A stretch of 64,000 bases of DNA from Dugong dugon (GCA_030035585.1 CM057469.1:113500650-113564649), one strand, 5' to 3'; positions 23,404 through 34,707 are shown, counted from the first letter of the stretch. Program-made: numbers and translations. The notes: generated from the letters alone by a model not told the origin.

Positions 23404-24090
23404 TGTATTCATTTTCTATTGCTACTATAACAGATCACCACCAATTTAGCAGCTTAAACAATACAAACTTAGGATCTTACAATTTTTTAGGTCAGAAGTT
23501 CAACATGGGTTTCACTGGACTAAAATCAAGATGTTGGCAAGGCTACGCTCCTTTTGGAGGCTCTTAGAGAGAATCTGTTTTCTTGCCTTTTCCAGCTTTG
23601 AGAGGCCCGCCTACATTCTTTGGCTCATGCCCGCTTCCTCTGTCTTCCAGCCAGCAATGTGACATCTCTCTGATCCTGCTTCCATCATCACATCTCTTTC
23701 TCTAAGCACAGCCAGAAAAAGTTCTTGGGTTTTAAGGAACCTGTGGTTAGTTGATGGAGCCCTGGTTGCACAGTGGTTAAAGCACTTGGCTGCTAACCAA
23801 AAGGTCAGTTCGAACCCACCAGCTGCTCCAAGGGAGAAAGATGAGGCAGTCTGCTTCTGTGAAGATCTCCAGCCTTGGAAAACCTTTAGGATTGCTGTGA
23901 ATCAGAATTGACTGGATGGTAGTGGGTCTGCTTTGGCTTAGGTGGTTAGCTGGGCTCACCTGGATAATTCAGAATAATCTCATCTCAAGATCCTTAATTT
24001 AATCGCATGTGCAAAGTCCCTTTTGCCATGTAATGAAACGTATTCACAGGTCCTAGGGATTAGGACGTGGACAAACATGCAATTCTGCAG
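23404..24090 (-). repeat. MaLR (MLT1-like) LTR, reverse, split by an AfroSINE
   Basis: Reads TGTATTCATTTTCTATTGC, ATTTAGCAGCTTAAACAATAC, AAAATCAAGATGTTGGCAAGG, TGGAGGCTCTTAGAGAGAAT, and after the SINE GTCCCTTTTGCCATGTAATG and AGGGATTAGGACGTGGACA. This is the order of a MaLR LTR read in reverse. A fossil LTR with no internal region attached here. Confidence 0.8.
23754..23941 (+). repeat. AfroSINE, forward, long subfamily
   Basis: Head GGAGCCCTGGTTGCACAGTG and the GGGAGAAAGATGAGGCAGTC block. Target duplication GTGGTTAGTTG (23743-23753) versus GTGGTTAGCTG (23942-23952), one mismatch. It lies inside the MaLR LTR. Confidence 0.92.
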
Positions 24091-25053
24091 TAGCTATCAA
24101 GGCTACAATAACTATCAAGGAAAATACGCGAATCTTTATCAATCTGCCATTTAGACTTTAATTTGAAGGCATCACAGATCGTTTTCTGAGAGGAGCTTTA
24201 ACTTGGCGCTTATGAAATGCTACCCTCTCCGCAGCCAGAACGCCATGCCTTTGGTCGCAGGTAACATGTTGCCTAGGAAACACATAGTGAGCCTCTAGGG
24301 TCATTTTACAGGTAATCCTGCTCTTTAACAGGGTTCCCAATACATTGCTTAGTTTGAGAAACAGTGGTATTTTAGAATTCCTTATAAATGTGTATTCTAC
24401 GACGCAGCATAAAATGTCAGTCATATTGTGTGGACTCTGAAGAGATTGGCCATGTCATGGTTCTTTAGACAGATTCACTCCCTTAGGCAAAAGAAGTCCC
24501 AGGAGTTTCACCAGCCCCTATATTTGATAAAGTGATTTTCATGATGATCAACTGATCTGTAGTCGGCTGTTACCTTCCGCTGCTGTGATTATGTTTCCTA
24601 CGCAGGCAGCTTTCCATTTGGTAGCCAGATTGAGAGGAGTGTCTGTCTTAAAGCACCCTCTGGATGATTAAGCATTCTTCAATTCTCCATCCAAAGCTCT
24701 GGGGAAATCTGAAGGACACACACGCCCTCAAAGCCCTTCCTTACTATGCTTTATCTTTGCTGCTCTCATCCCACAACCCCTCTGTGTGTGCTGAAGGCTA
24801 AGCAGATGTGTTCATTCTGCCGCCTGCTTATTTTTCTTGAAGTGGTTTGCACAGCAGATGTTCCAGAAGTGTTTTCTCCTTCATGTCTTTACAATTCCGC
24901 TACAAAATAGGGACTGTACATGTGCTATTGACCTTCAGTTTCTCAAAGAGAAAACCCTCCTCAGCCCCCTTTCCACCTCAGTAGAAATTGCGCCCCCTGC
25001 TGGGCACAGGTATAACTGATGTGCAGAATGTATCCCATCGTGCTTTTTCATGC
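24091..25053. other. unassigned stretch
   Basis: No repeat recognised. This stretch is a little less AT-rich and could be single-copy DNA; comparison with other afrotherian genomes would show whether any part is conserved. Confidence 0.4.
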
Positions 25054-26129
25054 TTGTGATTTATTGACTATGCAAAGGCTTTTGACTGTGTGAATCATAA
25101 CAAATTATGGATAGCATTGCAAAGAATGGGAATTTCAGAACACTTAATTGTGCCCATGAGGAACCTGTATGCAGATCAAGAGGCAGTCGTTGGAACAGAA
25201 CAAGGGGATACTGTGTGGCTTAAAGTCAGGAAAAATGTGTGTCAGGGTTGTATCCTTTAACCATACCTATTCAATCTGTATACTGAGCAAATAATCCGAG
25301 AAGCTGAACTGTATGAAAAAGAACACAGCATCAGAACTGAACAATCTGTGATATGCAGATGACACAACCTTGTTTGCTGAAAGTGAAGAGGCCTTGAAGC
25401 ACTTACTGATGAAGATCAAAGACCACAGCCTTCAGTATGGATTACACCTTAACATAAAGAAAACAAGAATCCTCATAGCTGGACTAATAAGCAACATCAA
25501 GATAAATAGAGAAAAGATTGAAGTTGTCAAGGATTTCATTTTACCTGGTTCCACAATCAACACCCATGGAAGCAGCAGTCGAGAAATCAAAAGACACATT
25601 GCACTGGGCAAATCTGCTGGAAAAGACCTCTTTAAAGTGTTAAAAAGAAAAGACGTCACCTTGAAGACTAAGGTGTGCCTGACCCAAGCCATGGTGTTTT
25701 CAATCGCCTCCTATACATGTGAAAGCTGGACAAGGAATAAAGAAGACCAAAGAAGGACTGATGCCTTTGAATCATGGTGTTAGCAAAAAATTTTGAATAT
25801 AGCATGGATTGCCACAAGAACGAACAAATCTGTCTTGGAAGAAGTACAACCATAGTGCTCCTTAGAAGCAAGAATGGCAAGACTGCGTCTCACTTACTTT
25901 GGTTATCAGGAGGGATCAATCCCTGGAGAAAGATATCATGCTGGGTAAAGTAGGGGGTCACTGAAAAAGAGGAAGACTCTGAACAAGATGGATTGACACA
26001 GTGACTGCAACAATGGGCTCAAGTGCAAGAACGACTGTGAGATGGCACAGGACCGGGCAGTGTTCATTCTGTTACACGTAGGGTCACTATTAGTCAAAAT
26101 CGACTGGACGGCACCTAATAACAACAAAG
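25054..26129 (+). mobile_element. RTE LINE, 5'-truncated (RT palm to 3' end)
   Basis: Starts within the reverse transcriptase at IDYAKAFDCVNHNKLW (motif A, near 25061-25110) and includes the catalytic YADDTTLFAES motif (near 25350-25385). One frame runs 137 codons (25370-25783) with NIKKTRILIAG, IEVVKDFILPGSTI, LKTKVCLTQAMVFSIASYTC and DAFESWC, the thumb and C-terminal region typical of BovB-related RTE elements. The 3' end is GGACGGCACCTAATAACAACA. Upstream endonuclease and RT fingers are absent, consistent with 5' truncation at insertion. Stops between segments show that it is inactive. Confidence 0.93.
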
Positions 26130-26723
26130 ACATGTTTTCTCATTGGCTTCATTCTCCACTGCCAGGTGCCTTTCTCTACATCTTCATTACTGTATAGTCC
26201 TTTTCTAATTTCAGGCTTCTAGAAGCATGGCTAACAGAATGGTGTTGTCATACGTTTTTTTGTTTTGTACTAACCTTAGTCCTGAAATCTTATCACTCAG
26301 CTTTTCATAATTGTATTATAAGGTCAAAAATATATCATGAAAGAATTGTCTTTCATTAAGTGAGCATCTTTATAAATTCTATTGAAGTAATATCTGCAAT
26401 AAGTATAAATTATCATGAGGGCATTTCCTAAGCCCAATAACTATCTTAATGATTACAAATCCATTAAATGTTAATTTATTGAAATGCATTCACTTGTTCA
26501 TTAGACCAATATTTCATAAGCACCTAATATATGCCAGCTTTGTGCTAGGTATGGAGGGCAGACACCACAATGTTTTATTTGTCTTGTGTTTACAGAGACC
26601 AACACCCTGCCTGGCACATGGAAAACATTCATTAAATGTGTGTGGAATGCCCTTAGAGGACCAAAGCAGAAGCTTAATAATAGAGCCTCTTCTCTTTGCC
26701 ATTGAAGGGCAATATACTACATC
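26130..26723. other. unassigned stretch; possible old MIR/L2 piece
   Basis: AAGCACCTAATATATGCCAGC and TGGCACATGGAAAACATTC near 26518-26630 hint at an ancient MIR or L2 fragment. The open frames here have no recognisable product. Confidence 0.35.
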
Positions 26724-26940
26724 AGGGGTGTCCTTCGGTGGTGCAAATGGTCAAGTGCTCTACTGCTAGCTGAAAAGTTAGCAGTTCAAATATACCCAGG
26801 GGCATCTCAAAACATAAGCCGGGAGATCTGCTTCTGAAAGGTCACAGTCTTGAAAAACTCTATGGAACAGTTCTACTCTGCACACATGGATTCACCATGA
26901 GTCAGAATAGACTAGACAGCAACTAACTAACAACAACAAC
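26724..26940 (+). repeat. AfroSINE-related SINE with RTE-like CAA tail, forward
   Basis: Diverged head GTGTCCTTCGGTGGTGCAAA, B-box-like AGTTCAAATATACCC, then ATGAGTCAGAATAGACTAGAC and a tail AACTAACTAACAACAACAAC. The CAA tail matches the RTE 3' end, in contrast with copies ending GGGTTTTG. Confidence 0.8.
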
Positions 26941-26984
26941 ATAGTATGTCAGTGAATGTTATGACGTCTCAATTCAGACAAATT

Positions 26985-27150
26985 TGAGATCAAACACAGA
27001 TTCTGATACTCAGTGGCTGTGTGCCTCTGGGGAAAATTATTTAACATGACTACGTTTTCTCATTTGTTAGTTTTTTATAAGATAAAGCCATTTCTGCAAA
27101 CTCCTTCTTATAGTGCCTGGCCCAGAGGGTGCCTAGCATGTGTTTCAGCT
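26985..27150 (+). repeat. MIR, forward
   Basis: GGCTGTGTGCCTCTGGGGAAAATTATTTAAC, TTTTCTCATTTGTTAG and GTGCCTGGCCCAGAGGGTGCC are the MIR core blocks in order. Confidence 0.65.
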
Positions 27151-28099
27151 ATCAAGCTGCTAGTTTTATTATCATTCTCATGGCAGGTATGAGGCTAAGG
27201 TGCTGAGGGACAGTGGAGGCAGACTGCTCTAGCACAAAGAAGGAATGATCCAACAAGCAATGTGAAAATTCAGAAAACTATCCTTCCTTACAAAGTGTGG
27301 GTGAAGTTTTTAAATAGAGTCAAACAGAGCTGAAGATGTCATGTCTACGCCGAGTATGCCTCAGGTTAAGTGGAGATGTGTTAGGTAAGACAATGAGGGA
27401 AACCCAACCAAGCATAGGCTTCACTCCTACTTCCATTTCCCTGTGCAGCACTGGTCTCTGTGGAGATGGTTATGAAACCCCTCTATAACTGTAACCAGGT
27501 CTCTGTGCACAGCGTGAAGGCCTGTACTGAGGTTGGGTTCCAGCCATACTTCTTGACTGATGAGGTACTTAGTACAGAACATCAGCAACTACTTTTGCTG
27601 TAAGGCTAGAGACAGCCCACTTACTCAACACATCAGGCCCTCTTCCTTAGATGTGTGACTCTTTTAACTAAGGGTAGGTTTATGAAGAAATCAAATATAT
27701 AGGACAACTAGTTAACTTTGAATTTCAGTTAACCAGTGGAATTTTTTTTCTTTTTAGTCTGAGTCCCCAAAATTGCATAGAACATGCTTACATTTATTTA
27801 TTTTTATCTGAAATTCAGATTTAACTAGGCAGCTTGGGTTTCTTTTGTTGTTGTTGTTTTGTTTGTCTTTGCTTATTCTGGCAACCCTAACTGAAGGTGA
27901 TTCTCCTTAGGCCATTTGCTTATAGCAATGTAAGAAATATTAATGAATTCCCTTTCAAACCCTGTTCATTATCAGAAAACAAGGATCTGGATCCGTGTGA
28001 CCCCAAATATCCTGAAAAAATATTTGAGTCATTCTCAAGTTTTTAAAAGAAAGTCCCTCAAGTGATTCTGGTGCACAGAAAATGTGGAAAACTAGCTAG
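27151..28099. other. unassigned stretch
   Basis: No gene or firm repeat. A TTG-repeat run (27847-27860) is present. Confidence 0.4.
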
Positions 28100-28137
28100 C
28101 ACATGAATAAAGAGTTAATATTTGTAAAGTGCATTAC
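28100..28137 (-). repeat. MIR, left part, cut by the provirus
   Basis: AGAGTTAATATTTGTAAAGTG before the 5' LTR matches the start of a reverse MIR; the continuation lies beyond the 3' LTR. Confidence 0.5.
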
Positions 28138-28578
28138 TGATAGCCAATGAAGCCAGGAGCTGCTTAGCCATTTTCAAACAAAGCCTTAAGTGAGAGCACC
28201 GGGTGTGGCTCAGTTAGCAGCTGCTCAAACCAAGTGGAACCTGACTCCTCCTGTCCATTGTCCTCAAAGTTCTCTGTGTGTGGCTCAAGCCAGTCAAACT
28301 CAGTTTACTAGCCTACATGTCAAAGAAAAGAAAATGCAATTTGTCTTACTGCACCTGTGTGCTGTAGTAACCTATATAGTCCATAATATTTGTATGTATT
28401 TCCTTGTGAGAGACGGTATAAAAGGTTCTGCCTCCCTTTGTTTGGGGAGCTTGATATGAGGTATACACCTCCTTGTTTCTTGCCTGCGCACTTGCAATAC
28501 ATGCTCTTCCTCCTTCCTCACCTCAATGTGTCTTTATTGACTAGAAGTCACACCGAGCAGCACTTGCTTTGGGTAACA
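28138..28578 (+). repeat. 5' LTR of the provirus
   Basis: Begins TGATAGCC and ends GGTAACA. It carries a GGTATAAAAGG TATA box near 28415-28425. Length and layout equal the 3' LTR. Confidence 0.9.
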
Positions 28579-28582
28579 AATT

Positions 28583-28601
28583 CTGGCGACCTCAGATGGG
28601 A
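28583..28601 (+). other. putative primer binding site (tRNA-Arg-like)
   Basis: TGGCGACC...CAGATGGGAC lies four bases after the 5' LTR. It nearly matches the complement of the 3' end of tRNA-Arg(CCG), which ends in CATCTGGGTCGCCA. The assignment rests on remembered tRNA sequence. Confidence 0.65.
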
Positions 28602-28918
28602 CCGACGCTGCCTGACTTCTGAGATCGCCTTCAGCCAACAGGCATGACCGCTTCTCCCACGTGTACATTGGTGAGATTTGTTTTGACCCTTGAGGCTGGA
28701 GCCGACCTCAGACTCCTCAATGGCGGACTACATGAGGAAGAGAGAGAACAGGGTCAGGTACCCCGGGAAGAGGGAAATGACTCCATCGGTGAGTACAGAA
28801 ATAGGTCCTGTTGTTCAGAAAGTGGATAGACTGTGTATCTGGTAATGCTTAGCCGGTGAAGGTCAGATGAAATACTTTCATTTTAAATAGGTGTTCTGTA
28901 GTTTTAGCTTTTGGTACC

Positions 28919-29560
28919 ATGGGAAATAATTTGAACATTTTGGAATGTAATCCTCTAGGGTGTATTTTAAAGAATTGGTATTATTTTGGAGATGGCCCAG
29001 TGGAAAAGCCTAAAATGAATTTTTTTTTTTTTTTTTGGTATCACCACCTAGCCCCAGTACTAGCTCAGGGACTGGGAATACTGGTTGAGAATAGATCCTT
29101 GTATTATAACACAATATTGCAGTTAGGTTTGCTCTGTAGTAAAGGAAGAAAGTGGGATGAGAAAATGTATATTGAAGCTTTTATGTCATTGTGGCAAAAT
29201 AAGAACTTGTGGAAACAATGAGAAATGATGGCTTAAACCAAGGTTAAAACCCTTGTTTTGTCTAGTCCTCTGGAAGAGGAACCGGTCATAGACCTCCCCT
29301 TTATCCTGTAAACCCTTCATCAGCCTCTGAGGCCTCTGGTGCTGAGATGCTTTCCCCGGCACATACTTGAAGAGGCACCCAATTTGATCTGGGAGCCCCA
29401 GAACCCTCAACAGGGCTATACCCATTAAGGCAACCCCTGCACTAGGTGCAGGAGGTCAGACACCACCCCCAAGCCAATTTTTGCAGTTTGCATCAGGACC
29501 AGGATGCTTTGTAATGGCTCCAGACTCATGAAAGCATGGGACTTTGTAATAGAAAGAACC
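28919..29560 (+). pseudogene. gag remnant (matrix start and part of capsid lead-in)
   Basis: Starts with a myristoylation-type MGN and the class I gag signature NPLGCILKNW (28919-28980), followed by the LLCSKGRKWDE and proline-rich stretch expected before capsid. It fits gag by position, between the leader and pol. It is a fossil fragment, not a working gene. Confidence 0.7.
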
Positions 29561-29994
29561 AAGGGGCTTAGGAAGTGAAACTTTTGATTTTTAGATGGTT
29601 ACTTTGGTTGTTACAGGTGATGACTGAAGGGAAGGTTATGCTGCAGCTGAAGGGAGAAAAGCCCGGTCTAGAGTGGCCTGGGGCAAAAGCGAGGCTAGAT
29701 AAGTAGGATGATTGATGATTGCTAGAGGGCCAGGGTCTACTAGTTCCACCCAGCCTGAGGCCCAAGGTCATATGCATATGAATGGGAAGACAGTTAAGGT
29801 GTAAAGAAGACTAAACTGGAATGTTTTAAAGGTGTTATGGGTTTAAGATTATGCGTTTATCTGAATGTACTATGGATATTGAATATTTCTCTTACTTTGT
29901 GTTGTAAGGCAGACCTAAATTTGTAGTAGAAATGAATATTGGATATTATAGATTACAGAGAGAGTATAACTCTGCCTCCAGCCAATACTTAATT

Positions 29995-30672
29995 TGTTGT
30001 TGTTGTTAGGTGCCACTGAGTCAGTTCCAACTCATAGCAACCCTATGTACAAAAGAACGAAACACTTTCCAGTCCTGAGCCATTCTCACAATTGTTGTTA
30101 TGCTTGAGCCCATTGTTGCAGACACTATGTCAGTCCATCTTGTTGAGTCGTCTTCTTTTTCGCTGGCCCTCTACCAAGCATGATGTCCTTCTCCAGGAAA
30201 TGATCCCTCCTGACAACATGTCCAAAGTATGTGAGACATAGTCTTGCCGTCCTTGCTTCTAGGGAGCATTCTGGTTGTACTTCTTCCAAGACAGATTTGT
30301 TCATTCTTTTGGCAGTGCATGGTATGTTCAGTATTCTTCACCAACACCATAATTCAAAGGTGTAAATTTTTCTTCAGTCTTCCTTACTTATCCTCCAGCT
30401 TTTTACATGCATATGAGGCAATTGAAAACACCATGGCTTGGGTCAGGTGTGCCTTAGTCTTCAAGGTGACATCTTTGCTTTTCAACACTTGAAAGAGGTA
30501 TTTTAACAGCAGATTTGCCCAATGCAGTGCGTCTTTTGATTTCTGGACTGCTGCTTCCATGGGTATTGATTGTGGATCCAAGTAAAATGAAATTCTTGAC
30601 AATTTCAATCTCTTCTACGTTTATCATGATGTTGCTTATTGGTCCAGTTGTGGGGATTTTTGTTTTATGTTT
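29995..30672 (-). mobile_element. RTE LINE 3' fragment inserted in the provirus, reverse
   Basis: Reads TTGTTGTTGTTAGGTGCCACTG at its left edge (the RTE 3' end in reverse), then TTGAGCCCATTGTTGCAGAC, AACATGTCCAAAGTATGTGA and CTGCTTCCATGGGTATTGATT. It covers the C-terminal coding part (LTQAMVFSIASYAC on the minus strand) and the 3' end. Being inside the provirus, it inserted later than the provirus did. Confidence 0.92.
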
Positions 30673-31023
30673 CTGTATACTTAATTGAACATGCCAAATG
30701 AGGAACTAGGATTTGCCAGAGAAACACAGGCTTTTTGTTTCAAGACAGTAGCCCTGGGTATAGAGTGGGAGTTTAGGTAGAAAACCTGAGCCCCACCCAG
30801 ATATGCATTTGAAAAGACATGCAGAACCACCTAGAACTCCTGAGGGAAGTGAAGATTTGCATTTGAAGAAAGAATTTACAGAAAAAAAGTAGCTGCTTTG
30901 CTTTTTGAATTTCCAGCAGGCTGTTGGATGCATCAGGACTGGAAAAGTCAGTGTCCATCAGAAGGAGCCTTCTTCCAGGACTAAGTTAAAGGAAACCAGA
31001 GAGCTGATGAAGCCACAAAAGCA

Positions 31024-31910
31024 GTGACTAAAAAACAATCGCAGTCTGTCACTGTGGCCCCCTTGATACTCCAGATAGAGATCCCAAAAGAAGACCCAGG
31101 GTATTCAGAAGAAGACCTTAAATGGGCTAAAGAGTGGGGAACCACTCAAGATATAGGAAACTGGAAATGTACTCTGCAAGAAAAAGTTCTAATTCCCAAA
31201 CCAGTGCTGTACCCCATTTTGAAAAAGGCCCATGCATCCTCCCACTATGGATATGAATGTATATACAAATGGGTAAGCTAGCATATACTAAGCACTGACA
31301 TTCAGTCCGCCATAGACAAAGTTATCAAAAGGTGTCCCATCTGTATAAAAACAATCCAAAACCTCATCATCCTCCTTTGTTCCCTGGAGTACAGTACCAA
31401 GGCCAAGCATCCAGAGAAGATGGGCAACTAGATTTTACTGAAATGCCTCGCACCATTGGAAACTACAAGTGTCTTTTAGTTTTTGAAGATACTTTTTCCA
31501 GTTGGGTTGAAGCCTTCCCGTGTAGAACTGAAAAAGCTAAAGAAGTAGCTAAATATCTTATACATGACATCTTTCTAGGGTTTGGATTACCTGCTCCCAT
31601 GGAGAGTGATAATGACCTCATTTTGCAGCTGACGTAACACAAAAAGTTGCATGTTTCCTGGAAGTCAGATGGAGACTACATGTAGCCTGGAGACCACAAT
31701 GCAATTGAAAAGTTGAAAGAATGAACCAGACTCTTAAAAGACACATAGCAAAGGTGTGTCAAGAAGCAAAATTAACATGGATGCAGGCTCTCCCTATAGC
31801 CTTGCTTAGGGTTATGGTGGCTCTCAGAAGCAAGCTCAGATTAAACCCTTTTGAGCTAGTCTACAGAAAGCCCATTGTGAAAAAATCATGGGCTGAAGAA
31901 TGGTGACCAT
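31024..31910 (+). pseudogene. pol remnant (integrase region)
   Basis: The piece at 31024-31281 shows the N-terminal integrase region with KKAHASSHYGYECIYKWV, followed by a CPIC word; 31332-31637 shows the core with GQLDFTEMP, GNYKCLLVFEDTFSSWVEAFP and IFLGFGLPAPMESDN; 31721-31906 has MNQTLKRHIAKVCQEAKLTW and LNPFELVYRKPI. This order is typical of gammaretroviral integrase. Reverse transcriptase is not recognisable upstream, so much of pol is missing. Fossil and broken. Confidence 0.88.
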
Positions 31911-32383
31911 TTAATTGTATTAGATGAAAAAACTGTACAAGAGTATTTGTGTTCTTTGTCTGCTGTCCTTTATTCTCTCTACATATGACCTTGCCAGACA
32001 AGAAAACCCTCCTGAAGTGACGATCCATTCGTTTCAACCTGTAGGTTGTATCCTGCTGCATGCCTGGAAAGATAAGCCTTTCTAACCCAAGTGGAAAGGA
32101 CTCATCGAGGTGCTTCTCATCACCCACACGATGGTCAAATGGAAGAGTCAAGCCATGGATTCACTACACCAGGCTGAAAGTGGCACCTGTCCCAGACCCC
32201 GACCCTACAATGACAACACTTCAGGATAACAGACTGTGAGCCATTACAAGACCTGAAGTATCTGTTTAAGAGACTGAGTTTTTTAACCTATAGAGTTTGT
32301 TAACTGTGGTTTTTTTCCTTCCTATTCATATTTCACCTGTTTAAGATAGTAGATCTCTTAAGCTACACCTTGTTTCATGCCAG

Positions 32384-32700
32384 TATGAAGCTGTGGTACC
32401 TCACCTTCACTCTTCTCCTAACTCTGTCCCTCACATGGTCTTGGCATAGTAACACTTTTGTCAAATTAACACAGTCAGTAGCAAGTGTGACCAACATGAC
32501 TAAATGTTGGATTTGTCAATATGTCAGAAAGCTATTTGGCTTCATGCTCCTGACCAAGATAGGCTGAATACCTTTGACTGGCTCACCTCCTGGTTACCTA
32601 ACTATAACTGGCTAAAGCATTTGTTTACTATTTTTATTTTCTTTAATTGTAACAGGAATTTTTGTCTGCTGTTCTATACAATAACTTCCCTTTTTGTCTG
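32384..32700 (+). pseudogene. env remnant (signal peptide and start of surface unit)
   Basis: The start has a hydrophobic leader (MKLWYLTFTLLLTLSLTWSW) followed closely by TNMTKCWICQ, the C-X-X-C type motif found near the start of gammaretroviral surface glycoproteins. The rest of env before the 3' LTR is largely unrecognisable. Fossil fragment only. Confidence 0.65.
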
Positions 32701-32853
32701 TCCTGGCACAAGCTAAAAAAAAAAAAGAACCAAACATAGACGCTTATTTCAATACAATCCCCTACATTGAAGAGCCGTTGCCCAATTTAGAAGATGCTCT
32801 CCACAACCTAGCGAATATGGCTTATGGCCATATTTCCAAAGAGAAGGAGCGAT

Positions 32854-33294
32854 TGATAACCAGTGCAGCCAGGAGCTGTTTAGCAATTATCAAACAAAGT
32901 CTTAAGCGATAACACTGAGTGTGGCTCAACTAGCCACTACTCAGACCAAGTGGAACCTGCCCTCTCCTGTCTATTGTCCTCAAAGCTCTGCATGTGGCTC
33001 AAGCCAGTCAAACCCAGTTTACTAGGCTACATGCCAAAGAAAAGAAAATGCAATTTGTCTTACTGCACTTGTGCACCATGATAACCTATGTAGTCCATAA
33101 TGTTTGCATGTACTTCCTTGTGAGAGAGCGTATAAAAGGTTCTGCCTCCCTTTGTTCGGGGAGCTTGCTTTGAGGTATACACCTCCTCCTTCCTTGTCTA
33201 TGCACTTGGAGTAAACGCTCTTCCTCCCTCATCACCTCATTGTGTCTTTATTGAGGAAAAGCCGCACCTAGCAGGACCTGCTTTGGGTATAACA
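32854..33294 (+). repeat. 3' LTR of the provirus
   Basis: Begins TGATAACC and ends GTATAACA, with GCGTATAAAAGG TATA box near 33130. Same length (441 bp) and layout as the 5' LTR. Confidence 0.9.
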
Positions 33295-33440
33295 TTATCA
33301 CGATTAACTTTCACAAGAAACCTATGGAATAGATATAACTATTATTGCCATTTTACAGATGAGAAATTACTTTAAATCATTTGAATTCCCCAGAACAGTG
33401 ATTCAAGCCCAGGTTTTACCGACTGGAGTCTATTCATAAC
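33295..33440 (-). repeat. MIR, right part, beyond the provirus
   Basis: TAACTATTATTGCCATTTTACAGATGAG and GATTCAAGCCCAGGTTTTACC are clear reverse MIR blocks. They continue the piece at 28100-28137, so the provirus entered a MIR. Confidence 0.78.
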
Positions 33441-33672
33441 TACCATGCTATTCTATCTTCGGTTAATGTCACTTAAGAAATAATAGCCAAAATGATATTC
33501 AAGGACAAGAAATCTCACCTTTTTTTTTACCCCATCTCTAGAAATGATTGGCTAAATTATCTACACGCATCAACTGAAAAGAACCAGATGACATCATATC
33601 CCAAAGTTATAATAAAAACACTAGAAAACGTTTCAAATCAGCCTTCATCTTAGCAAGTAAATCTTTTGCTTC

Positions 33673-34122
33673 TGTTACCGCAGTAACGCAAATTGGAGCC
33701 AATTCTGAGACAGGGGTGAGGTGAGCAGCAAAAGGTTTATTATATATCGATATATGGGAGACAGAGGGGAATAGATTCCTCCAAAAAAGCCATCTCTCCA
33801 ACTGGAGATCGATTATGGGTCTTAGAAGTTTGTGTTAGTTCCCGCTTAAAGAGGTCATGTCTCAGATGAGTTAATCTTTTACTGGTATTCCTGGGGGTTA
33901 TCTGGTGACATCCTGGTTTTCTTATCACAAGATTGGTGCTTTGTTTGGTTTTTCATCCTCAGATCATTATCACTTGTTTTCCACCCTCCAAGGAGGAACA
34001 TAGGTTAATCTTAAACCATTTGTAGACACTGGAACCAGAGGGAAAGACTAGATCATGAGACAATGTGGTGGTTAGCAATGGGGAATAAGTAATAGTGAGC
34101 CTGGGCTATGCAGCCTCTTCCA
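33673..34122 (-). repeat. solo LTR, ERV1 type, reverse
   Basis: On the minus strand it begins TGGAAGAGG and ends GGTAACA, with a CTCTTTAAGCGGG TATA-like box and an AATAAACCTTTTGCTGCTCACC poly(A) signal and R region. It is flanked by a perfect 4-bp duplication, CTTC at 33669-33672 and 34123-34126, the class I length. It does not resemble the provirus LTR 380 bp away. No internal sequence. Confidence 0.8.
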
Positions 34123-34126
34123 CTTC

Positions 34127-34707
34127 CACAGGTAAATTAAAGTCATAAATTGTATACAAATTAATCCTCTGAATTTCTTCTTACACTGCCAATTTCTGTA
34201 CGGAGTTTGTATACTCAGTCTTATTAGACAGTCTCCAATGGAACTATTGTGGTAGGATCACTCTGATTCAAAATTGATCATATTTCCCACGTTTCTGAAG
34301 TTCCAGTAAATCAACAAGATGCATATTATATACAAATATCAGACCATCAGCCTTGTGACCACAGAAATTCTAAAATATGATTAAATCCCAAAACTAGTTT
34401 CCTAAAGATTCTATTGAAGGTATAGCGTTCATTATCCTGCTCATCTCTTTTATTTAAAAACTGTTATTTCACCTTTAGATTCTTCTGCCTTTCTGATATT
34501 TCACTGCTGGACTGAGTGTGGGCTTTTTCTAGGACACAGTCTTAATTCTGGTTTTTGTCAGAAATCCTATAACTTTAATAGGTGACCTCCTTGCCCTAAT
34601 TTTCTTGCTTGGAAAGTCCCCAAGGTTTTTGTATCCTAGTGCTCTTTCTGGTGGTTTGTCCTCAAGCTCTGACCTTTAATTGAGAACTTCTGTAAAAATC
34701 ATGTCTT
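34127..34707. other. unassigned stretch
   Basis: No gene or recognisable repeat. Confidence 0.4.

Larger units (their letters stand above)
28138..33294 (+). mobile_element. fossil class I (gammaretrovirus-like) endogenous provirus, tRNA-Arg type primer site
   Basis: Two 441-bp LTRs bracket a shortened interior with gag, pol and env remnants in the standard order. The flanks show a 4-bp target duplication with one difference, TTAC (28134-28137) and TTAT (33295-33298), the length typical of gammaretroviruses. Just after the 5' LTR, TGGCGACCTCAGATGGGAC (28583-28601) closely resembles the complement of the tRNA-Arg(CCG) 3' end, the usual minus-strand primer site. Hand comparison of the LTRs gives about 60-65 differences in 441 columns (near 15%), pointing to an insertion some tens of millions of years old. 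The copy is broken, with several breaks and substantial internal loss. An RTE fragment is inserted in reverse at 29995-30672. Confidence 0.92.

Noticed and set aside
25370-25783. A 137-codon open frame
   Set aside because: RTE LINE C-terminal region; not a host gene.
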